From: Agromyces sp. Leaf222
Lineage (GTDB): Bacteria > Actinomycetota > Actinomycetes > Actinomycetales > Microbacteriaceae
Assembly: GCF_001421565.1 (NCBI RefSeq)
Contig: NZ_LMKQ01000001.1
Coordinates: forward strand, 2,595,589-2,659,588
Direction: 5' to 3'
DNA length: 64,000 nucleotides
Shown: piece after piece, positions 1 through 8,742 of the stretch
Position numbering within the stretch: position 1 is the first letter of the stretch
Layout: each line of letters opens with the position of its first letter
Translations under genes and position numbers: made by a program
The notes under the pieces: model-generated
The model's input: the letters and a program-made list of their open reading frames with translations, nothing else
The model's database searches: none
What the model was told of the DNA's origin: nothing

Positions 1-1
1 G

Positions 2-658
2 CAACGGCTCGCGGCGCTGGATCCAGAGGACCTCGCTCGCACGGCGAGCCGCCGGACCCACGACGCTCGGGGTTCGGCGGCCTCCGGCATCACTCGGATC
101 GTCCCGGTGGCGACCCTCGCCGAGCACCTCGGGTTCGACGCCCCCGACGAACTGCCGACGCTCATCGCGGAGATCGCCGAGGTCTATGCGACCGGCGCGA
201 CCCCGGGAGCAGGGTTCGACGTCGCCGATGCCGCGTCGGAACGTGCGCTCGACGCCGCACCCGGGCGGGATCCGGCACTCGCCGTGCAGCTCCTCGTGCA
301 GGCGCACCTCGCGACGTCGGCGTTGATCGACGGCGCGCTCCGCTCGATCAAGGCGGATCCCGGCCTCACGACCCGCGCCGCGCTCGCGCGGACACTGCGT
401 CACGATGCCCCGGTTCCGTCGACCCGGCGCCTCCGTCGAGACGGCACGCTCATGGTGCTCCGGCTCGGTGCGGCCGAGTGCGAGGGCGGTCGCGGCGACG
501 ATGCGGAGGAACCCGAGGGGTCGCTCGCGTTCGGCGCCGGACCGCGCTCGTGCCCGGCCCCGGCGCACGCGCTGGCGATCGCCGCGGCCGTCGTCGACGG
601 ACTCCGAGGGCCGGAGCCGGCGATCACGCGCGGGGCGGCCGTCGGGAGCCGGCGTTGA
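2..658 (+). CDS. cytochrome P450-like protein (C-terminal part, start outside window)
   Basis: The frame is open to the left edge, so only the last 218 residues are present. The order of P450 landmarks is recognisable: an I-helix-like stretch (LVQAHLATSALI), a K-helix/beta region (LRHDAPVPSTRR) and a haem-loop-like segment FGAGPRSCPAP whose cysteine would be the axial thiolate. Several hallmark residues differ: the I-helix acid-threonine pair is absent, the glutamate of the K-helix ExxR is replaced (ARTLR), and the loop His and Gly of FGxGxHxCxG are Arg and Ala. It may be a divergent or degenerate P450. The next gene starts inside its stop codon, so the two are translationally coupled. Confidence 0.6.
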   Translation, partial: QRLAALDPEDLARTASRRTHDARGSAASGITRIVPVATLAEHLGFDAPDELPTLIAEIAEVYATGATPGAGFDVADAASERALDAAPGRDPALAVQLLVQAHLATSALIDGALRSIKADPGLTTRAALARTLRHDAPVPSTRRLRRDGTLMVLRLGAAECEGGRGDDAEEPEGSLAFGAGPRSCPAPAHALAIAAAVVDGLRGPEPAITRGAAVGSRR

Positions 659-1455
659 TCACCCCGGCCGAGTTCGCCTCGCGGCATCGCCCCGGAAACC
701 CCCTGCTGCTGCCAAACGCGTGGGACGGTGCATCCGCCAGGTGGCTGGTCGCGCGCGGGCACGACGCGATCGGCACGACGAGCCTGGGCGTCGCGATCGC
801 GAACGGACTGCGCGACGGCTCGGGCGAGGCGGCCGACGCGACGATGCGGCTGGCCCAGGACCTGACCGCCGCCGGCATCGGCGTCACCGTCGACATCGAG
901 TCCGGATTCTCCGACGATCCCGACGAAGTAGGCGACTACACCCGCCGACTCGCTGAACTGGGCGTGCTCGGCGTGAACGTCGAGGACTCCGACGCGTCCG
1001 GCAGCTTGATCGACCCAGTGCTCGCGGCGACGAAGGTGGCGGCGATCCGGGCGGCAGCCCCCGAGCTGTTCGTGAACGCCCGCACCGACGCCTTCTGGAT
1101 CGAGGCCGGCGGCACCGTCGCCGAACGCGAGGCGACGGCCTTCGAACGCGCGCGCCGGTACGTGAGGGCCGGCGCCTCTGGGGTGTTCGTGCCCGGCGCG
1201 CTTCCGTTGGAGGTCATCGCCAGGCTCGCCTCGCGCGTGGGCGCTCCGCTCAACGTGCTCGTGCAGCCCGGCGTCGGATTCGGCGAGCTCGCGGCCTGCG
1301 GCGTTGCGCGGGTGAGCACCGGCTCGCTCCTCTTGCGGGCCGCCCTGGGCGCGATCGACGATGCCGTGGCCGGTGCGCTCGGCTCGAGGGAGCACGGAGA
1401 CGGCGAGATTCCGTCGTATGCCGACGTCGTGGACCTGGCGGGCGGCGGCGCCTGA
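655..1455 (+). CDS. isocitrate lyase/PEP mutase family protein
   Basis: A 266-residue TIM-barrel enzyme of the PEP mutase/isocitrate lyase superfamily, which makes or breaks C-C or P-C bonds next to a carboxylate with Mg2+. Family signatures are NPLLLPNAWDGASAR near the N-terminus, the metal-binding-like DIESGFSDDPDEV, VNVEDS and NARTDAFW. The KKCGH catalytic loop of true isocitrate lyase is missing, and the length is that of the oxaloacetase/2-methylisocitrate-lyase-like short members, so the substrate is unknown. I chose the TTG at 655 because it overlaps the upstream stop and gives the normal family N-terminus; longer in-frame extensions run antisense-like through the P450 gene. Confidence 0.8.
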   Translation: MITPAEFASRHRPGNPLLLPNAWDGASARWLVARGHDAIGTTSLGVAIANGLRDGSGEAADATMRLAQDLTAAGIGVTVDIESGFSDDPDEVGDYTRRLAELGVLGVNVEDSDASGSLIDPVLAATKVAAIRAAAPELFVNARTDAFWIEAGGTVAEREATAFERARRYVRAGASGVFVPGALPLEVIARLASRVGAPLNVLVQPGVGFGELAACGVARVSTGSLLLRAALGAIDDAVAGALGSREHGDGEIPSYADVVDLAGGGA

Positions 1456-1500
1456 CCCGCTCGATCGCCGCTGCCCCGCTGTGGCCCGATCCGGCGCAGA

Positions 1501-1529
1501 CCGGTCCGGCCGCACTGTCGGCCGTCCGG
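1501..1529. terminator. hairpin between convergent genes
   Basis: CCGG-tc-CGGCCG, loop cactgt, CGGCCG-t-CCGG lies between the stops of the PEP mutase-family gene and the LigD-type gene. It has no U-tract; a bidirectional terminator role is inferred from position. Confidence 0.45.
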
Positions 1530-1565
1530 CGGAGGCGACTGCAGGCTGCGCCCGGGGCCGCGCCC

Positions 1566-2588
1566 TCAGTCGTCGCGCTTCGCCCGGCTCGGCTGCACGC
1601 GCATGGGCTCGCCGGGCATCTTCGGGAAGTCGGGCGGGAACGGCAGCTCCCCGAGGCCGTCGTCGAGGTCGCGCTGCCACCAGTCGAGGAGCGTGTCGAT
1701 GCGGCCCGGGTGGTCGTGCATGCCCGCCCACGGGTCGCCCACCTCGGCGAGCCGCTGCGGCAGCGTGCGGATCGTGTGCGCGGTCGGGTCGGTGGACTCG
1801 AGCTCGCTCCACTCGAGCGGACAGGAGACGGGCGCGTGCGGCAGCGGACGCGGACTGTACGCGCCGGCCATGGTGCGATCGCGATTGGCCTGGTTGTAGT
1901 CGATGAAGATGCGGTCGCCGCGCTCCTCCTTCCACCAGTTGGTCGTGACCTGCTCGGGCAGGCGCCGTTCGAGCTCGCGGCCGAGGGCGATGACCGCGTG
2001 CCGCACATCGAGGAACTCGTGCTCGGGCTCGATGGGCGCGAACACGTGGATGCCACGGCTGCCCGAGGTCTTCACGTACGCCGTGAGGCCGACCTCGCCG
2101 AGCAGGTCGCGCAGCACGAGCGCGATCGGCACCGCCTCGGCGAAGCCGGTGCCCGGCTGGGGATCGAGGTCGATGCGCAGCTGGTCGGGGTTGTCGGTGT
2201 TCGCCGCTCGCGACGCCCAGGGGTGGAACACGATCGTGTTCATCTGCGCCGCCCAGACGGCGCCGGCCGGTTCGTCGAGCACGACCTGCGCATGCCGGCG
2301 GCCGCTGGGGTACGTGACCGTCACCGATCGCAGCCATTCGGGCGCCCCGCGGGGCGGGTTCTTCGAGAAGAACTGTTCGCCGTCGATGCCCTCGGGGAAC
2401 CGCTGCAGCGAGACCGGGCGGCCGCCGTTGGCCTCGATGAACGGCCCGCCGACGGCGACGAGGTACTCGGCGAGCTCGAGCTTGGTGATGCCGACCTCGG
2501 GCCAGAGCACGCGCGATGGCGACGAGACGCGCATCTGGCGCTCGCCGTCAGGTGAGGGAACGATGAGCTGTGCCGCGTCGCCTGCCAT
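1566..2588 (-). CDS. stand-alone LigD-type DNA polymerase/primase domain protein
   Basis: A 340-residue protein of the archaeo-eukaryotic primase superfamily, like the polymerase domain of LigD in bacterial non-homologous end joining. Visible signatures are SRVLWPEVGITKLELAEY at the N-terminus, the catalytic aspartates in RIDLDPQPG, the nucleotide-binding TSGSRGIHVFAPI, and the C-terminal DYNQANRDRTMAGAYSPR. No ligase or phosphoesterase domain is attached, and no Ku or ATP-dependent ligase gene lies in this window. Family members fill gaps and add ribonucleotides at breaks; a role in repair is inferred. A TANNNT box 7 bases before the ATG supports this start and leaderless expression. Confidence 0.88.
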   Translation of the reverse strand: MAGDAAQLIVPSPDGERQMRVSSPSRVLWPEVGITKLELAEYLVAVGGPFIEANGGRPVSLQRFPEGIDGEQFFSKNPPRGAPEWLRSVTVTYPSGRRHAQVVLDEPAGAVWAAQMNTIVFHPWASRAANTDNPDQLRIDLDPQPGTGFAEAVPIALVLRDLLGEVGLTAYVKTSGSRGIHVFAPIEPEHEFLDVRHAVIALGRELERRLPEQVTTNWWKEERGDRIFIDYNQANRDRTMAGAYSPRPLPHAPVSCPLEWSELESTDPTAHTIRTLPQRLAEVGDPWAGMHDHPGRIDTLLDWWQRDLDDGLGELPFPPDFPKMPGEPMRVQPSRAKRDD

Positions 2589-2595
2589 GCCAGCG

Positions 2596-2601
2596 ACGCT
2601 A
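2596..2601 (-). promoter_or_regulatory. -10 box, leaderless promoter of LigD-type gene
   Basis: TAGCGT, 7 bases, then the ATG at 2588; no Shine-Dalgarno sequence lies between. Confidence 0.55.
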
Positions 2602-2678
2602 CTGCACCCCGCCGACGCGCCGCGAGGCCCGACCGATCAGACGATCGCGCCGCGCCGGATCACGCGCGCAGCACCGAC

Positions 2679-2951
2679 TCACGCGGCCGCGTACCGCCCG
2701 GCCGAGCGCTCGCGGGCCTTCTGCGCCTCGACCTCCCGGTTCTTCGGCGGCGCGCTCGTGACGAGGTCGTCGAGCAGGTGCTGCGTGATGTGCGCGATCT
2801 CGGCGACGGCGCGCTCGAAGGCCTCGGCATTCGCCTTGGAGGGCTTCGTCGATCCGCTCACCTTGCGCACGTACTGCAGCGCCGCGGCGTGCACCTCGTC
2901 GTTCGACGCGGCGGGCTCGAAGTTGTGGAGGGTGTGGATGTTCCTGCACAT
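2679..2951 (-). CDS. DUF2277 family protein
   Basis: A 90-residue cytoplasmic protein beginning MCRNIHTLHNFEPAASNDE, the characteristic start of DUF2277, followed by a helical core with a conserved KVSGSTKPSKAN segment and a charged C-terminus. The function of the family is unknown. The MCRNI start and a leaderless-type promoter both support the ATG at 2951. It lies between the acyltransferase and the LigD-type gene on the same strand, but each of the three has its own TANNNT box, so they are probably separate transcripts. Confidence 0.85.
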   Translation of the reverse strand: MCRNIHTLHNFEPAASNDEVHAAALQYVRKVSGSTKPSKANAEAFERAVAEIAHITQHLLDDLVTSAPPKNREVEAQKARERSAGRYAAA

Positions 2952-2957
2952 GCCTCA

Positions 2958-2963
2958 AGCCTA
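2958..2963 (-). promoter_or_regulatory. -10 box, leaderless promoter of DUF2277 gene
   Basis: TAGGCT, 6 bases, then the ATG at 2951; no ribosome binding site between. Confidence 0.6.
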
Positions 2964-3005
2964 CGACGAAGTGTCGAGGATGTCTCGGGTCGGCCTGTCG
3001 GTCGG

Positions 3006-3782
3006 TCAGGCCTCGGTTCGGCGCGCATCGCGGGCGAGGTCACGCGCGGCATCGGCCGCGGCCGCCTCCTCTGGGGTCGGGGCCGTGCCGCCGAGGTGCT
3101 TCGGCTGCCACCACTGCCCGGTGCCGTCGACCGGGTACTCGCGCTGGACGCGATCGACGAGCTCCTGCAGGCGGACCTTCAGGCGTTCGGTCGCGATGTG
3201 CGGCTCCTCGTCGGCGCCCACCGAGATGGGCGCCCCGAACGCGAAGCTCACGGGCACCCCGAACCGCTCGGAGAAGCCGACCTTGTGACGCTTGGTGAGC
3301 AGGCGGTGCCCGCCCCACACGGCGACCGGGATGATCGGCACCCCCGCCTCGGCGGCGAGCCTGGCCGCGCCGGTCTTCAGGTCGCGGACCGTGAACGAGG
3401 CGCTCACGCCCGCCTCGGGGAACACGCCGAGCAGTTCGCCGCTGCGAAGCGCCTCGACGGCCTTCGCATACGCTGCGGCCCCGGCCTTCATGTCGACCGA
3501 GATGTGCCGCATGCTGCGCATGAGGGCGCCGACGACCGGCTTGTCGAACACGCTCTGCTTCGCCATGAAGCGGATGCGACGGCGGTTGCCGAGCCAGGTG
3601 ACCCATTCGACGAGGGCGAACTCGAGGTAGCCGAAATGCGTCATCGCGAGCACGGCACCCCCCGTGGTCGGCACGTGCTCGATGCCCGTGACCCGGCGCT
3701 TGAGTCGCAGCGCGCCGAAGAGGCCGCGGCCGACGACGATCGCCGTGCTGTAGATGGGCTCACTGGGCCGTCGTCCGGTCAT
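3006..3782 (-). CDS. lysophospholipid acyltransferase family protein (PlsC-like)
   Basis: A 258-residue member of the 1-acyl-glycerol-3-phosphate acyltransferase family, which transfers acyl chains to lysophosphatidic acid or related acceptors at the inner membrane face. The catalytic block is MTHFGYLEF, a variant of HxxxxD with Glu in the last position. The phosphate-binding block is PEAGVSASF, a variant of EGTRS. A third block, PIIPVAVWG, is canonical. The HxxxxE and altered EGTRS variants are common in actinobacterial homologues, so the acceptor may differ from that of housekeeping PlsC. It has its own leaderless-type promoter. Confidence 0.85.
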   Translation of the reverse strand: MTGRRPSEPIYSTAIVVGRGLFGALRLKRRVTGIEHVPTTGGAVLAMTHFGYLEFALVEWVTWLGNRRRIRFMAKQSVFDKPVVGALMRSMRHISVDMKAGAAAYAKAVEALRSGELLGVFPEAGVSASFTVRDLKTGAARLAAEAGVPIIPVAVWGGHRLLTKRHKVGFSERFGVPVSFAFGAPISVGADEEPHIATERLKVRLQELVDRVQREYPVDGTGQWWQPKHLGGTAPTPEEAAAADAARDLARDARRTEA

Positions 3783-3788
3783 GCGTCA

Positions 3789-3794
3789 ATCGTA
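3789..3794 (-). promoter_or_regulatory. -10 box, leaderless promoter of acyltransferase gene
   Basis: TACGAT, 6 bases, then the ATG at 3782. Confidence 0.55.
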
Positions 3795-3864
3795 GGACCG
3801 CGCACTGCAGGACACCTGTGCGACCTCGTGGCCGAAGTGCCGGCGCAACGTCGCGCTCACGACG

Positions 3865-5427
3865 TCACGCCCCCGGAGCGACCTCGTTCGGCACCGGCTG
3901 CAGCCGGAACAACCGCACCACGCGCCCCGAGTCGCGCTCGTAGGCCCGATAGCCGGGCCACTGCGCCTCGATGAGCGCCCACGCCGCCTCGCGCTCGGCA
4001 TCGGCGTCGATGAGCGAGGCGCGCACCGCCAGTTCGCGACCGCGCACGGTGATCGCGGCATCCGGCCGGCGAAGCAGGTTGTAGGTCCACCCCGGATGCC
4101 GCGCCATCGCGAAGGTCGTGCCGGCGACGATCGCGCGTCCATGCCCGTCGGGCGTGTACATGAGCGGCGTGTCGCGTGGCTCCCCCGTCTTGGCGCCGAC
4201 CGTGTGGAGCACGAGGGAGGGCACCAGGAGCGCGCTGAGCTGAACGCGCCCGCCCGTAGTCCAGCCGATGACCGCCTCGATCGGCGGCAGCAGCACCGGG
4301 GCGATCGCGCGGAACACCCGTGTCCGCGTGAGCGGCGCGACCAGGCCGCGCACGACGCGCAGCACGATCGAGCTGCGCGGCCTCCCGTCGGGGAGTCCGT
4401 CGGCGAACCCGTCGCCTCGGGCGCGACGACGCGTCGCACGACCGCCGCTCGACCGCTGCTCATCGGCACGCACACGCTCGAGCACGCGATCCCGCTCGCG
4501 CCCCCATTCGCGATCGCGCCGATCTTCGACGCCCGTGATGATGTAGGCCGCCGCGATGAGGATGACCTGGGACGAGAGGTTCAGCCAGAGCAGCAGGGCG
4601 ATGAGCGAGCCGAACGAGGCCAGCAGCGGGTTGGAGGTCGCGCCGCCGACGAAGAGGCCCGAGAGCTCCTGCAGCACCGTGAGCCCGGCACCGCCGATCA
4701 GGGCGCCGACCCACAGCGTTCCCGCATTCGGGCGCACGCCCGAGAGCACGAGGAACATGCCGGCGACGACGACGGTGTCGATGGCGAAGATCACCAGCAC
4801 GGCGACCGCTCCCGTGAGGAACGTGTAGCCCTCGGCGCTGCGCGAGAGGCCGAGCCAGCCGAAGAGCATGTCGAGCGCGGCGGTGCTGAAGAACGTGATC
4901 GCGGCGGCCCCGACGAGCAGGGCGCCGAACCCGATCGCCAGCAGGAGGTCGCGCAGCATCGTCCAGAGGAAGAAGGTCTGCGGGTCGGGCTGCCCGCCGA
5001 TCCGGCGGATCGCGACGCGCAGCGAGCCGATGGCGCCGATCATCGCGGTGACGAGACCGATGAGCGCGATCGCGCCGGCGATGCTCAGCGTCACGGGTTG
5101 CACGAGGTCGTCGGGGTCGATGAGCGCGCCCTCGCCGATCAGCCCCGGAATGGCCTTCTCGACGGTCTCGACGAGCGCGTCCATCGCCTGCTGGTTGCCG
5201 GCGAGCCAGATGCCGGCGATCGCGAACCCCAGGAACACGCCGGCGAACACCGAGAAGAGCGTTCGGTAGGTGACGCTGTCGGCGAGCGCCGGGCCGTGGA
5301 CCTTCATGTAGCGCAGGTAGGCGCGCACGGGCTTGCGCGCCATGGCCCACGCGATCAGCGCGTTCATGCGCGCCATGAAGCCCGTCTGCTCCGGCAACCG
5401 CTCGGGCTCCTTGATCTCGCCACCCAT
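3865..5427 (-). CDS. YihY/BrkB membrane protein fused to an F420-type nitroreductase domain
   Basis: A 520-residue two-domain protein. Residues about 30-300 are a BrkB/YihY-type integral membrane domain with roughly six hydrophobic segments (for example LFSVFAGVFLGFAIAGIW and ending LIAAAYIITGVEDRR). A charged linker of about 50 residues follows. Residues about 350-515 resemble the deazaflavin-dependent nitroreductase (Ddn) family, with VGAKTGEPRDTPLMYTPDG matching the T-x-G-x-(K/R)-(S/T)-G cofactor-binding region and HPGWTYNLLRRPDAAITV typical of the fold. The linker is continuous in frame with no stop. The fusion tethers an F420-type redox domain to the membrane; its substrate is unknown. 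A TANNNT box 6 bases before the ATG supports the start. Confidence 0.85.
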   Translation of the reverse strand: MGGEIKEPERLPEQTGFMARMNALIAWAMARKPVRAYLRYMKVHGPALADSVTYRTLFSVFAGVFLGFAIAGIWLAGNQQAMDALVETVEKAIPGLIGEGALIDPDDLVQPVTLSIAGAIALIGLVTAMIGAIGSLRVAIRRIGGQPDPQTFFLWTMLRDLLLAIGFGALLVGAAAITFFSTAALDMLFGWLGLSRSAEGYTFLTGAVAVLVIFAIDTVVVAGMFLVLSGVRPNAGTLWVGALIGGAGLTVLQELSGLFVGGATSNPLLASFGSLIALLLWLNLSSQVILIAAAYIITGVEDRRDREWGRERDRVLERVRADEQRSSGGRATRRRARGDGFADGLPDGRPRSSIVLRVVRGLVAPLTRTRVFRAIAPVLLPPIEAVIGWTTGGRVQLSALLVPSLVLHTVGAKTGEPRDTPLMYTPDGHGRAIVAGTTFAMARHPGWTYNLLRRPDAAITVRGRELAVRASLIDADAEREAAWALIEAQWPGYRAYERDSGRVVRLFRLQPVPNEVAPGA

Positions 5428-5433
5428 GCGGTC

Positions 5434-5439
5434 AGGCTA
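5434..5439 (-). promoter_or_regulatory. -10 box, leaderless promoter of BrkB-Ddn fusion
   Basis: TAGCCT, 6 bases, then the ATG at 5427. Confidence 0.55.
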
Positions 5440-5569
5440 TCGAGAGCGGATGCCGCGCGCAGGCGCTTGACTCCGGGCGCGCCGGATGCGATGCGGGGGC
5501 CGGCTGCGCCCGCCGGCGGCATCCGAAGACGAGCGCCGCTCATGCAGCCTCAACCCCGGAGACGACGAC

Positions 5570-5595
5570 GGCGCCCGAGCCGGAGCTCGGGCGCC
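5570..5595 (-). terminator. hairpin downstream of transglycosylase gene
   Basis: An 11-bp perfect stem, GGCGCCCGAGC, with a 4-base loop, 22 bases after the stop of the transglycosylase gene. There is no U-tract, as is usual in high-GC actinobacteria. Confidence 0.55.
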
Positions 5596-5616
5596 ATCGA
5601 TGCGGGGGCGGAGGGC

Positions 5617-6582
5617 TCAGTACCAGCCCTGCGACTCCGAGGTGCTCCAGGCACCGCAGGCGCTGCCGTAGCGGTCGGCGATGTAGCCGAGGCCCCACGA
5701 GATCTGCGTGGCGGGGTTGCTGGCCCAGTCGGCGCCGGCCGACGACATCTTGCTGCCGGGGAGGGCCTGCGGGATGCCGTAGGCGCCGCTGGGGTTGGAG
5801 GCGTAGACGTTCCAGCCGGACTCGCGGTTCCAGAGGGCGACGAGGCAGCCGAACTGGTCTTCGCCCCAGCCGTAGCGGGCGGCCATCATGTCGCGTGCGA
5901 TGGCCTGGGCCTCGCTCGGGTTCGAGGGGGCGCTCGGGGCGGCGAAGTCGGACGATCCGGACGAGGAGCCGGAGTCGGCCTCGGCCTCTGCGGCCTCGCG
6001 GGCGGCGGCCTCTGCCTCGGCCTTCGCCTTGGCGGCCGCTTCGGCGGCGGCCTTCTCGGCGGCGACGCGGTCTGCCTCGGCGACGGCCTTGGTGACCTGG
6101 GCGGTCTGCTTCTGCGTCGTGCCGACGAGCTCGAAGACCTTGCTCGGGCTCAGCAGCTCGTAGGAGTCGAGTGCGGCGACGGTGGTGGCGAGCGCGGAGG
6201 CGTCGGCCTTGCCCTTCGCCGCGGCGATGGCCTTGCCGGCGACCGTCAGGGTGTCCTTCGCCTGCTTGTCGGCGCGCACGTCGAGCACGGCGCCGTGGTC
6301 GACGGCGAGACCCTGTCGCGAGTCGCGCTCTGCGGCCAGCGCGAGCGCAGCGGTCTCCGAGACGCGCTGGGCCTTGGCCGTGGCCTCGCCCTGCACGGCG
6401 TATCCGGTGCCGACGAGGGCTCCGACGGCGATGATGGCGCCCGCGGTGAGGATCGGAGTGCGGAAGCGCCGGAAGGGTCCGCTCGCCCGACGACCGCGGA
6501 GGGTCGGCTCGGTCTCAGTGCTCGTGGGGTTCGTGCCGGGGGAAATCTGGGTCGTGCTGGGGGAAGAAGTCTCGTTCTGCAT
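5617..6582 (-). CDS. secreted SLT-type lytic transglycosylase with coiled-coil region
   Basis: A 321-residue cell-wall hydrolase. Residues 1-35 are a polar, Ser/Thr-rich cytoplasmic lead, followed by a single hydrophobic segment (PILTAGAIIAVGALVGTGYAV) that acts as signal or anchor. Residues about 60-230 are Ala/Lys/Glu-rich with long coiled-coil potential (AAEKAAAEAAAKAKAEAEAA). The C-terminal 85 residues form a compact transglycosylase domain with a catalytic-type glutamate in LWNRESGWNV and the downstream SGAYGIPQALPGSKM. Such proteins cleave the peptidoglycan glycan strand. The ATG at 6582 has an AGGTGA-like ribosome binding site; an upstream in-frame ATG at 6705 lacks one. Confidence 0.88.
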   Translation of the reverse strand: MQNETSSPSTTQISPGTNPTSTETEPTLRGRRASGPFRRFRTPILTAGAIIAVGALVGTGYAVQGEATAKAQRVSETAALALAAERDSRQGLAVDHGAVLDVRADKQAKDTLTVAGKAIAAAKGKADASALATTVAALDSYELLSPSKVFELVGTTQKQTAQVTKAVAEADRVAAEKAAAEAAAKAKAEAEAAAREAAEAEADSGSSSGSSDFAAPSAPSNPSEAQAIARDMMAARYGWGEDQFGCLVALWNRESGWNVYASNPSGAYGIPQALPGSKMSSAGADWASNPATQISWGLGYIADRYGSACGAWSTSESQGWY

Positions 6583-6750
6583 GTCTTTCACCTGGGCGGC
6601 GTCGTCGCACCGGGGGGCGCTTCGAGCCTTGCTTGGCGTTCCACGGACGCGGGGGCGCCCGGGCGAAGTCGCCAGTCTGCCGAGGAGTTCTGTACAACCC
6701 CTCACTTGTTCCTGTGAATGTCATCCGAGGTATTGACGAATGCTCAATGA

Positions 6751-8484
6751 TCACGTTTTGGAAACATCCCCTGATGGAAGGCGTAATTCGAGACTGATCT
6801 GCACCGCATCCAACGCCGCGAGCGACTCGGTGAGTGCCGTCGAGCTGAATCCGCCTTCGTCGCGCTGGGTCGAGAGCGCCGCCCGCTGCTCACCGATCAC
6901 CCGCAGCCGGAGCCGCAGTCCGTGGTCGGTACGCGCTCTCGCGGCCTCCCCCGCCGAGGCACCCGTCGAGGCATCCGTCACCGCGGCCGAAGCCTCCTCC
7001 GAGGCCGCATCGGCCGTCACGCGCCGGGCGATGTCGCGCAGCAGGTCGTCGATCTCCTCGCGATCGGCGTCGACCGCGGCACGGTCGAAGAGCGCCGGCT
7101 TCACCCAGCGCACGAGCATCGGCAGGGTGCCGCCCTGCACGATGAGCGAGGCCGCGGCGACCACGAATGCCACGAACACGAGCAGCGAGCGCTCCGGCGT
7201 GTCCGACGGGAGCGTCTGCGCGGCCGCGAGCGTCACCGCTCCGCGCATGCCGGCCCAGACGATGACGCTGCCCTCGCGCCAGCCGAGCGGTTCGGCGGTG
7301 AAGTAGTCGATGTCGGCGACCTTGCGACGGATCCTTCTGCGGAACACCGCGAGCCGTTCCTTCGGCACCTCGGGGGCCGGCTCGCCTCGCTGCGGGCCGC
7401 CGCGCGGCTCGAGGCGCAGCGGATGCCGTTCGTCGACCCGATCGAGCCGGTCCTGCATGTCCGCCAGCTGTCCGCGCATCCCGATGCCGCGTCGCACCCG
7501 CCGACGCTGCAGGCCGAGCGTCGAGAGCACGTACAGGGTGCGCACCGCGATCACCGCGAGCAGCGCGATGCCGGCGATCACGAGGCCGGCGGCGATGCCG
7601 GCCCGCCCGCCCTGCACGTCGGCCACGATGGCCGACATCTCCAGCCCCATCACGAGGAACACGGCGCCCTCGAGGATCAGCTCGACGGTGCGCCACGCCT
7701 GCGTGTCGGATGCGCGGTGCTGCGGCGAGAGCCGCTTCAGCGCGCCGCGACCCGTGACGAGGCCGGCCACGACGGCCGCGACCAGCCCGGAGGCGCCGAG
7801 CGCCTCGCTCGGCACCGCCGCCAGGAACGGCACCGTGAACGAGATCACCGTGTTCGCCGTCGGGTCGACCACGCGCTCCCGCACCCAGAGGTTCGCCTTT
7901 CCGACGACGTAGCCGATCACCACCGCGACGACCACGGCGAACACGAAGTCGCCCAAAATGTCCCAGAAGGTGACGGACGCGGCCGTCGCGACGATCGCCG
8001 ACCGCAGCAGCACGAGGGCCGTCGCATCGTTCAGCAGGCTCTCGCCCTCGAGCACCGTCACGATGCGCGGGCTGACCCCGATGCGCTTCACGATCGAGGT
8101 CGCGACCGCGTCGGTCGGGCTGACGATGGCGCCGAGCGCGATGCCCGCCGCGAGCCCGATGCCGGGCACCAGCCAGGCGAACAGCAGTCCGAGCAGCACC
8201 GAGCTCACGATCACCAGGCCGACCGAGAGCCCGCCGATCGCACTGAACTCGCGCCGGAACTCCATCGCCGGCATCGCCACCGACGCCGAGTAGAGCAGCG
8301 GCGGCAGCACGCCGGCGAGGATCCACTCCGGGTCGATCTCGACCTCCGGCACGAACGGCAGCAGGCTCGCGCCGATGCCGACGATCACGAGCAGCAGCGG
8401 GGCCGCCACCCCGAGCCGCGGGCCGAAGACCGCCGCTGCGGCGATGCCGAGCAGTCCGAGCACGACCACGACGAGCAGTTCCAC
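6751..8484 (-). CDS. CPA1-family Na+/H+ antiporter
   Basis: A 577-residue monovalent cation:proton antiporter with about twelve membrane segments in residues 1-330 and one near 415-455. The NhaP/NHE1-type ion-binding region is seen in [19 protein letters not shown] and [32 protein letters not shown] is the late conserved helix. Between about 335 and 405 lies a charged cytoplasmic loop, and the last 110 residues are a hydrophilic Ala/Arg-rich regulatory tail. It exchanges Na+ or K+ for protons at the plasma membrane for pH and salt homeostasis. The GTG at 8484 has a GGAGGG ribosome binding site. Confidence 0.92.
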   Translation of the reverse strand: MELLVVVVLGLLGIAAAAVFGPRLGVAAPLLLVIVGIGASLLPFVPEVEIDPEWILAGVLPPLLYSASVAMPAMEFRREFSAIGGLSVGLVIVSSVLLGLLFAWLVPGIGLAAGIALGAIVSPTDAVATSIVKRIGVSPRIVTVLEGESLLNDATALVLLRSAIVATAASVTFWDILGDFVFAVVVAVVIGYVVGKANLWVRERVVDPTANTVISFTVPFLAAVPSEALGASGLVAAVVAGLVTGRGALKRLSPQHRASDTQAWRTVELILEGAVFLVMGLEMSAIVADVQGGRAGIAAGLVIAGIALLAVIAVRTLYVLSTLGLQRRRVRRGIGMRGQLADMQDRLDRVDERHPLRLEPRGGPQRGEPAPEVPKERLAVFRRRIRRKVADIDYFTAEPLGWREGSVIVWAGMRGAVTLAAAQTLPSDTPERSLLVFVAFVVAAASLIVQGGTLPMLVRWVKPALFDRAAVDADREEIDDLLRDIARRVTADAASEEASAAVTDASTGASAGEAARARTDHGLRLRLRVIGEQRAALSTQRDEGGFSSTALTESLAALDAVQISLELRLPSGDVSKT

Positions 8485-8742
8485 CGGCCCTCCATCCGCA
8501 CCCCGCGCGGATGCGGCATCCGGGCCACGGGGCTGGGGAAAGTCTCGCGTACCCCGGGCGGACTGTCACCACTCGTCGGTCGCGCGCCCGGGACGCGCTC
8601 ACAGCGAAGTCACAGCCTGCAGGCGCGACATCCGGAACAGCGCGCCCCGCTCGATGGTTTTCTCCAGTGTCGCCGCGCTTCGCGAGGCGGCCAGCGACCC
8701 ACCGGGAGCCGCAGCCAGCGGCGCCCCATGAAGGAGGAACGA

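Noticed and set aside
6583..6750. Possible c-di-AMP (ydaO) riboswitch before the transglycosylase gene
   Set aside because: Such riboswitches precede related genes in actinobacteria, but I could not find the conserved blocks and the leader looks too short. An Infernal search would settle it.
6731..6750. ATTGA-N7-TCAAT inverted repeat between the transglycosylase and antiporter genes
   Set aside because: The arms are short and AT-rich, and it sits at the 3' end of the antiporter gene; this could be chance.
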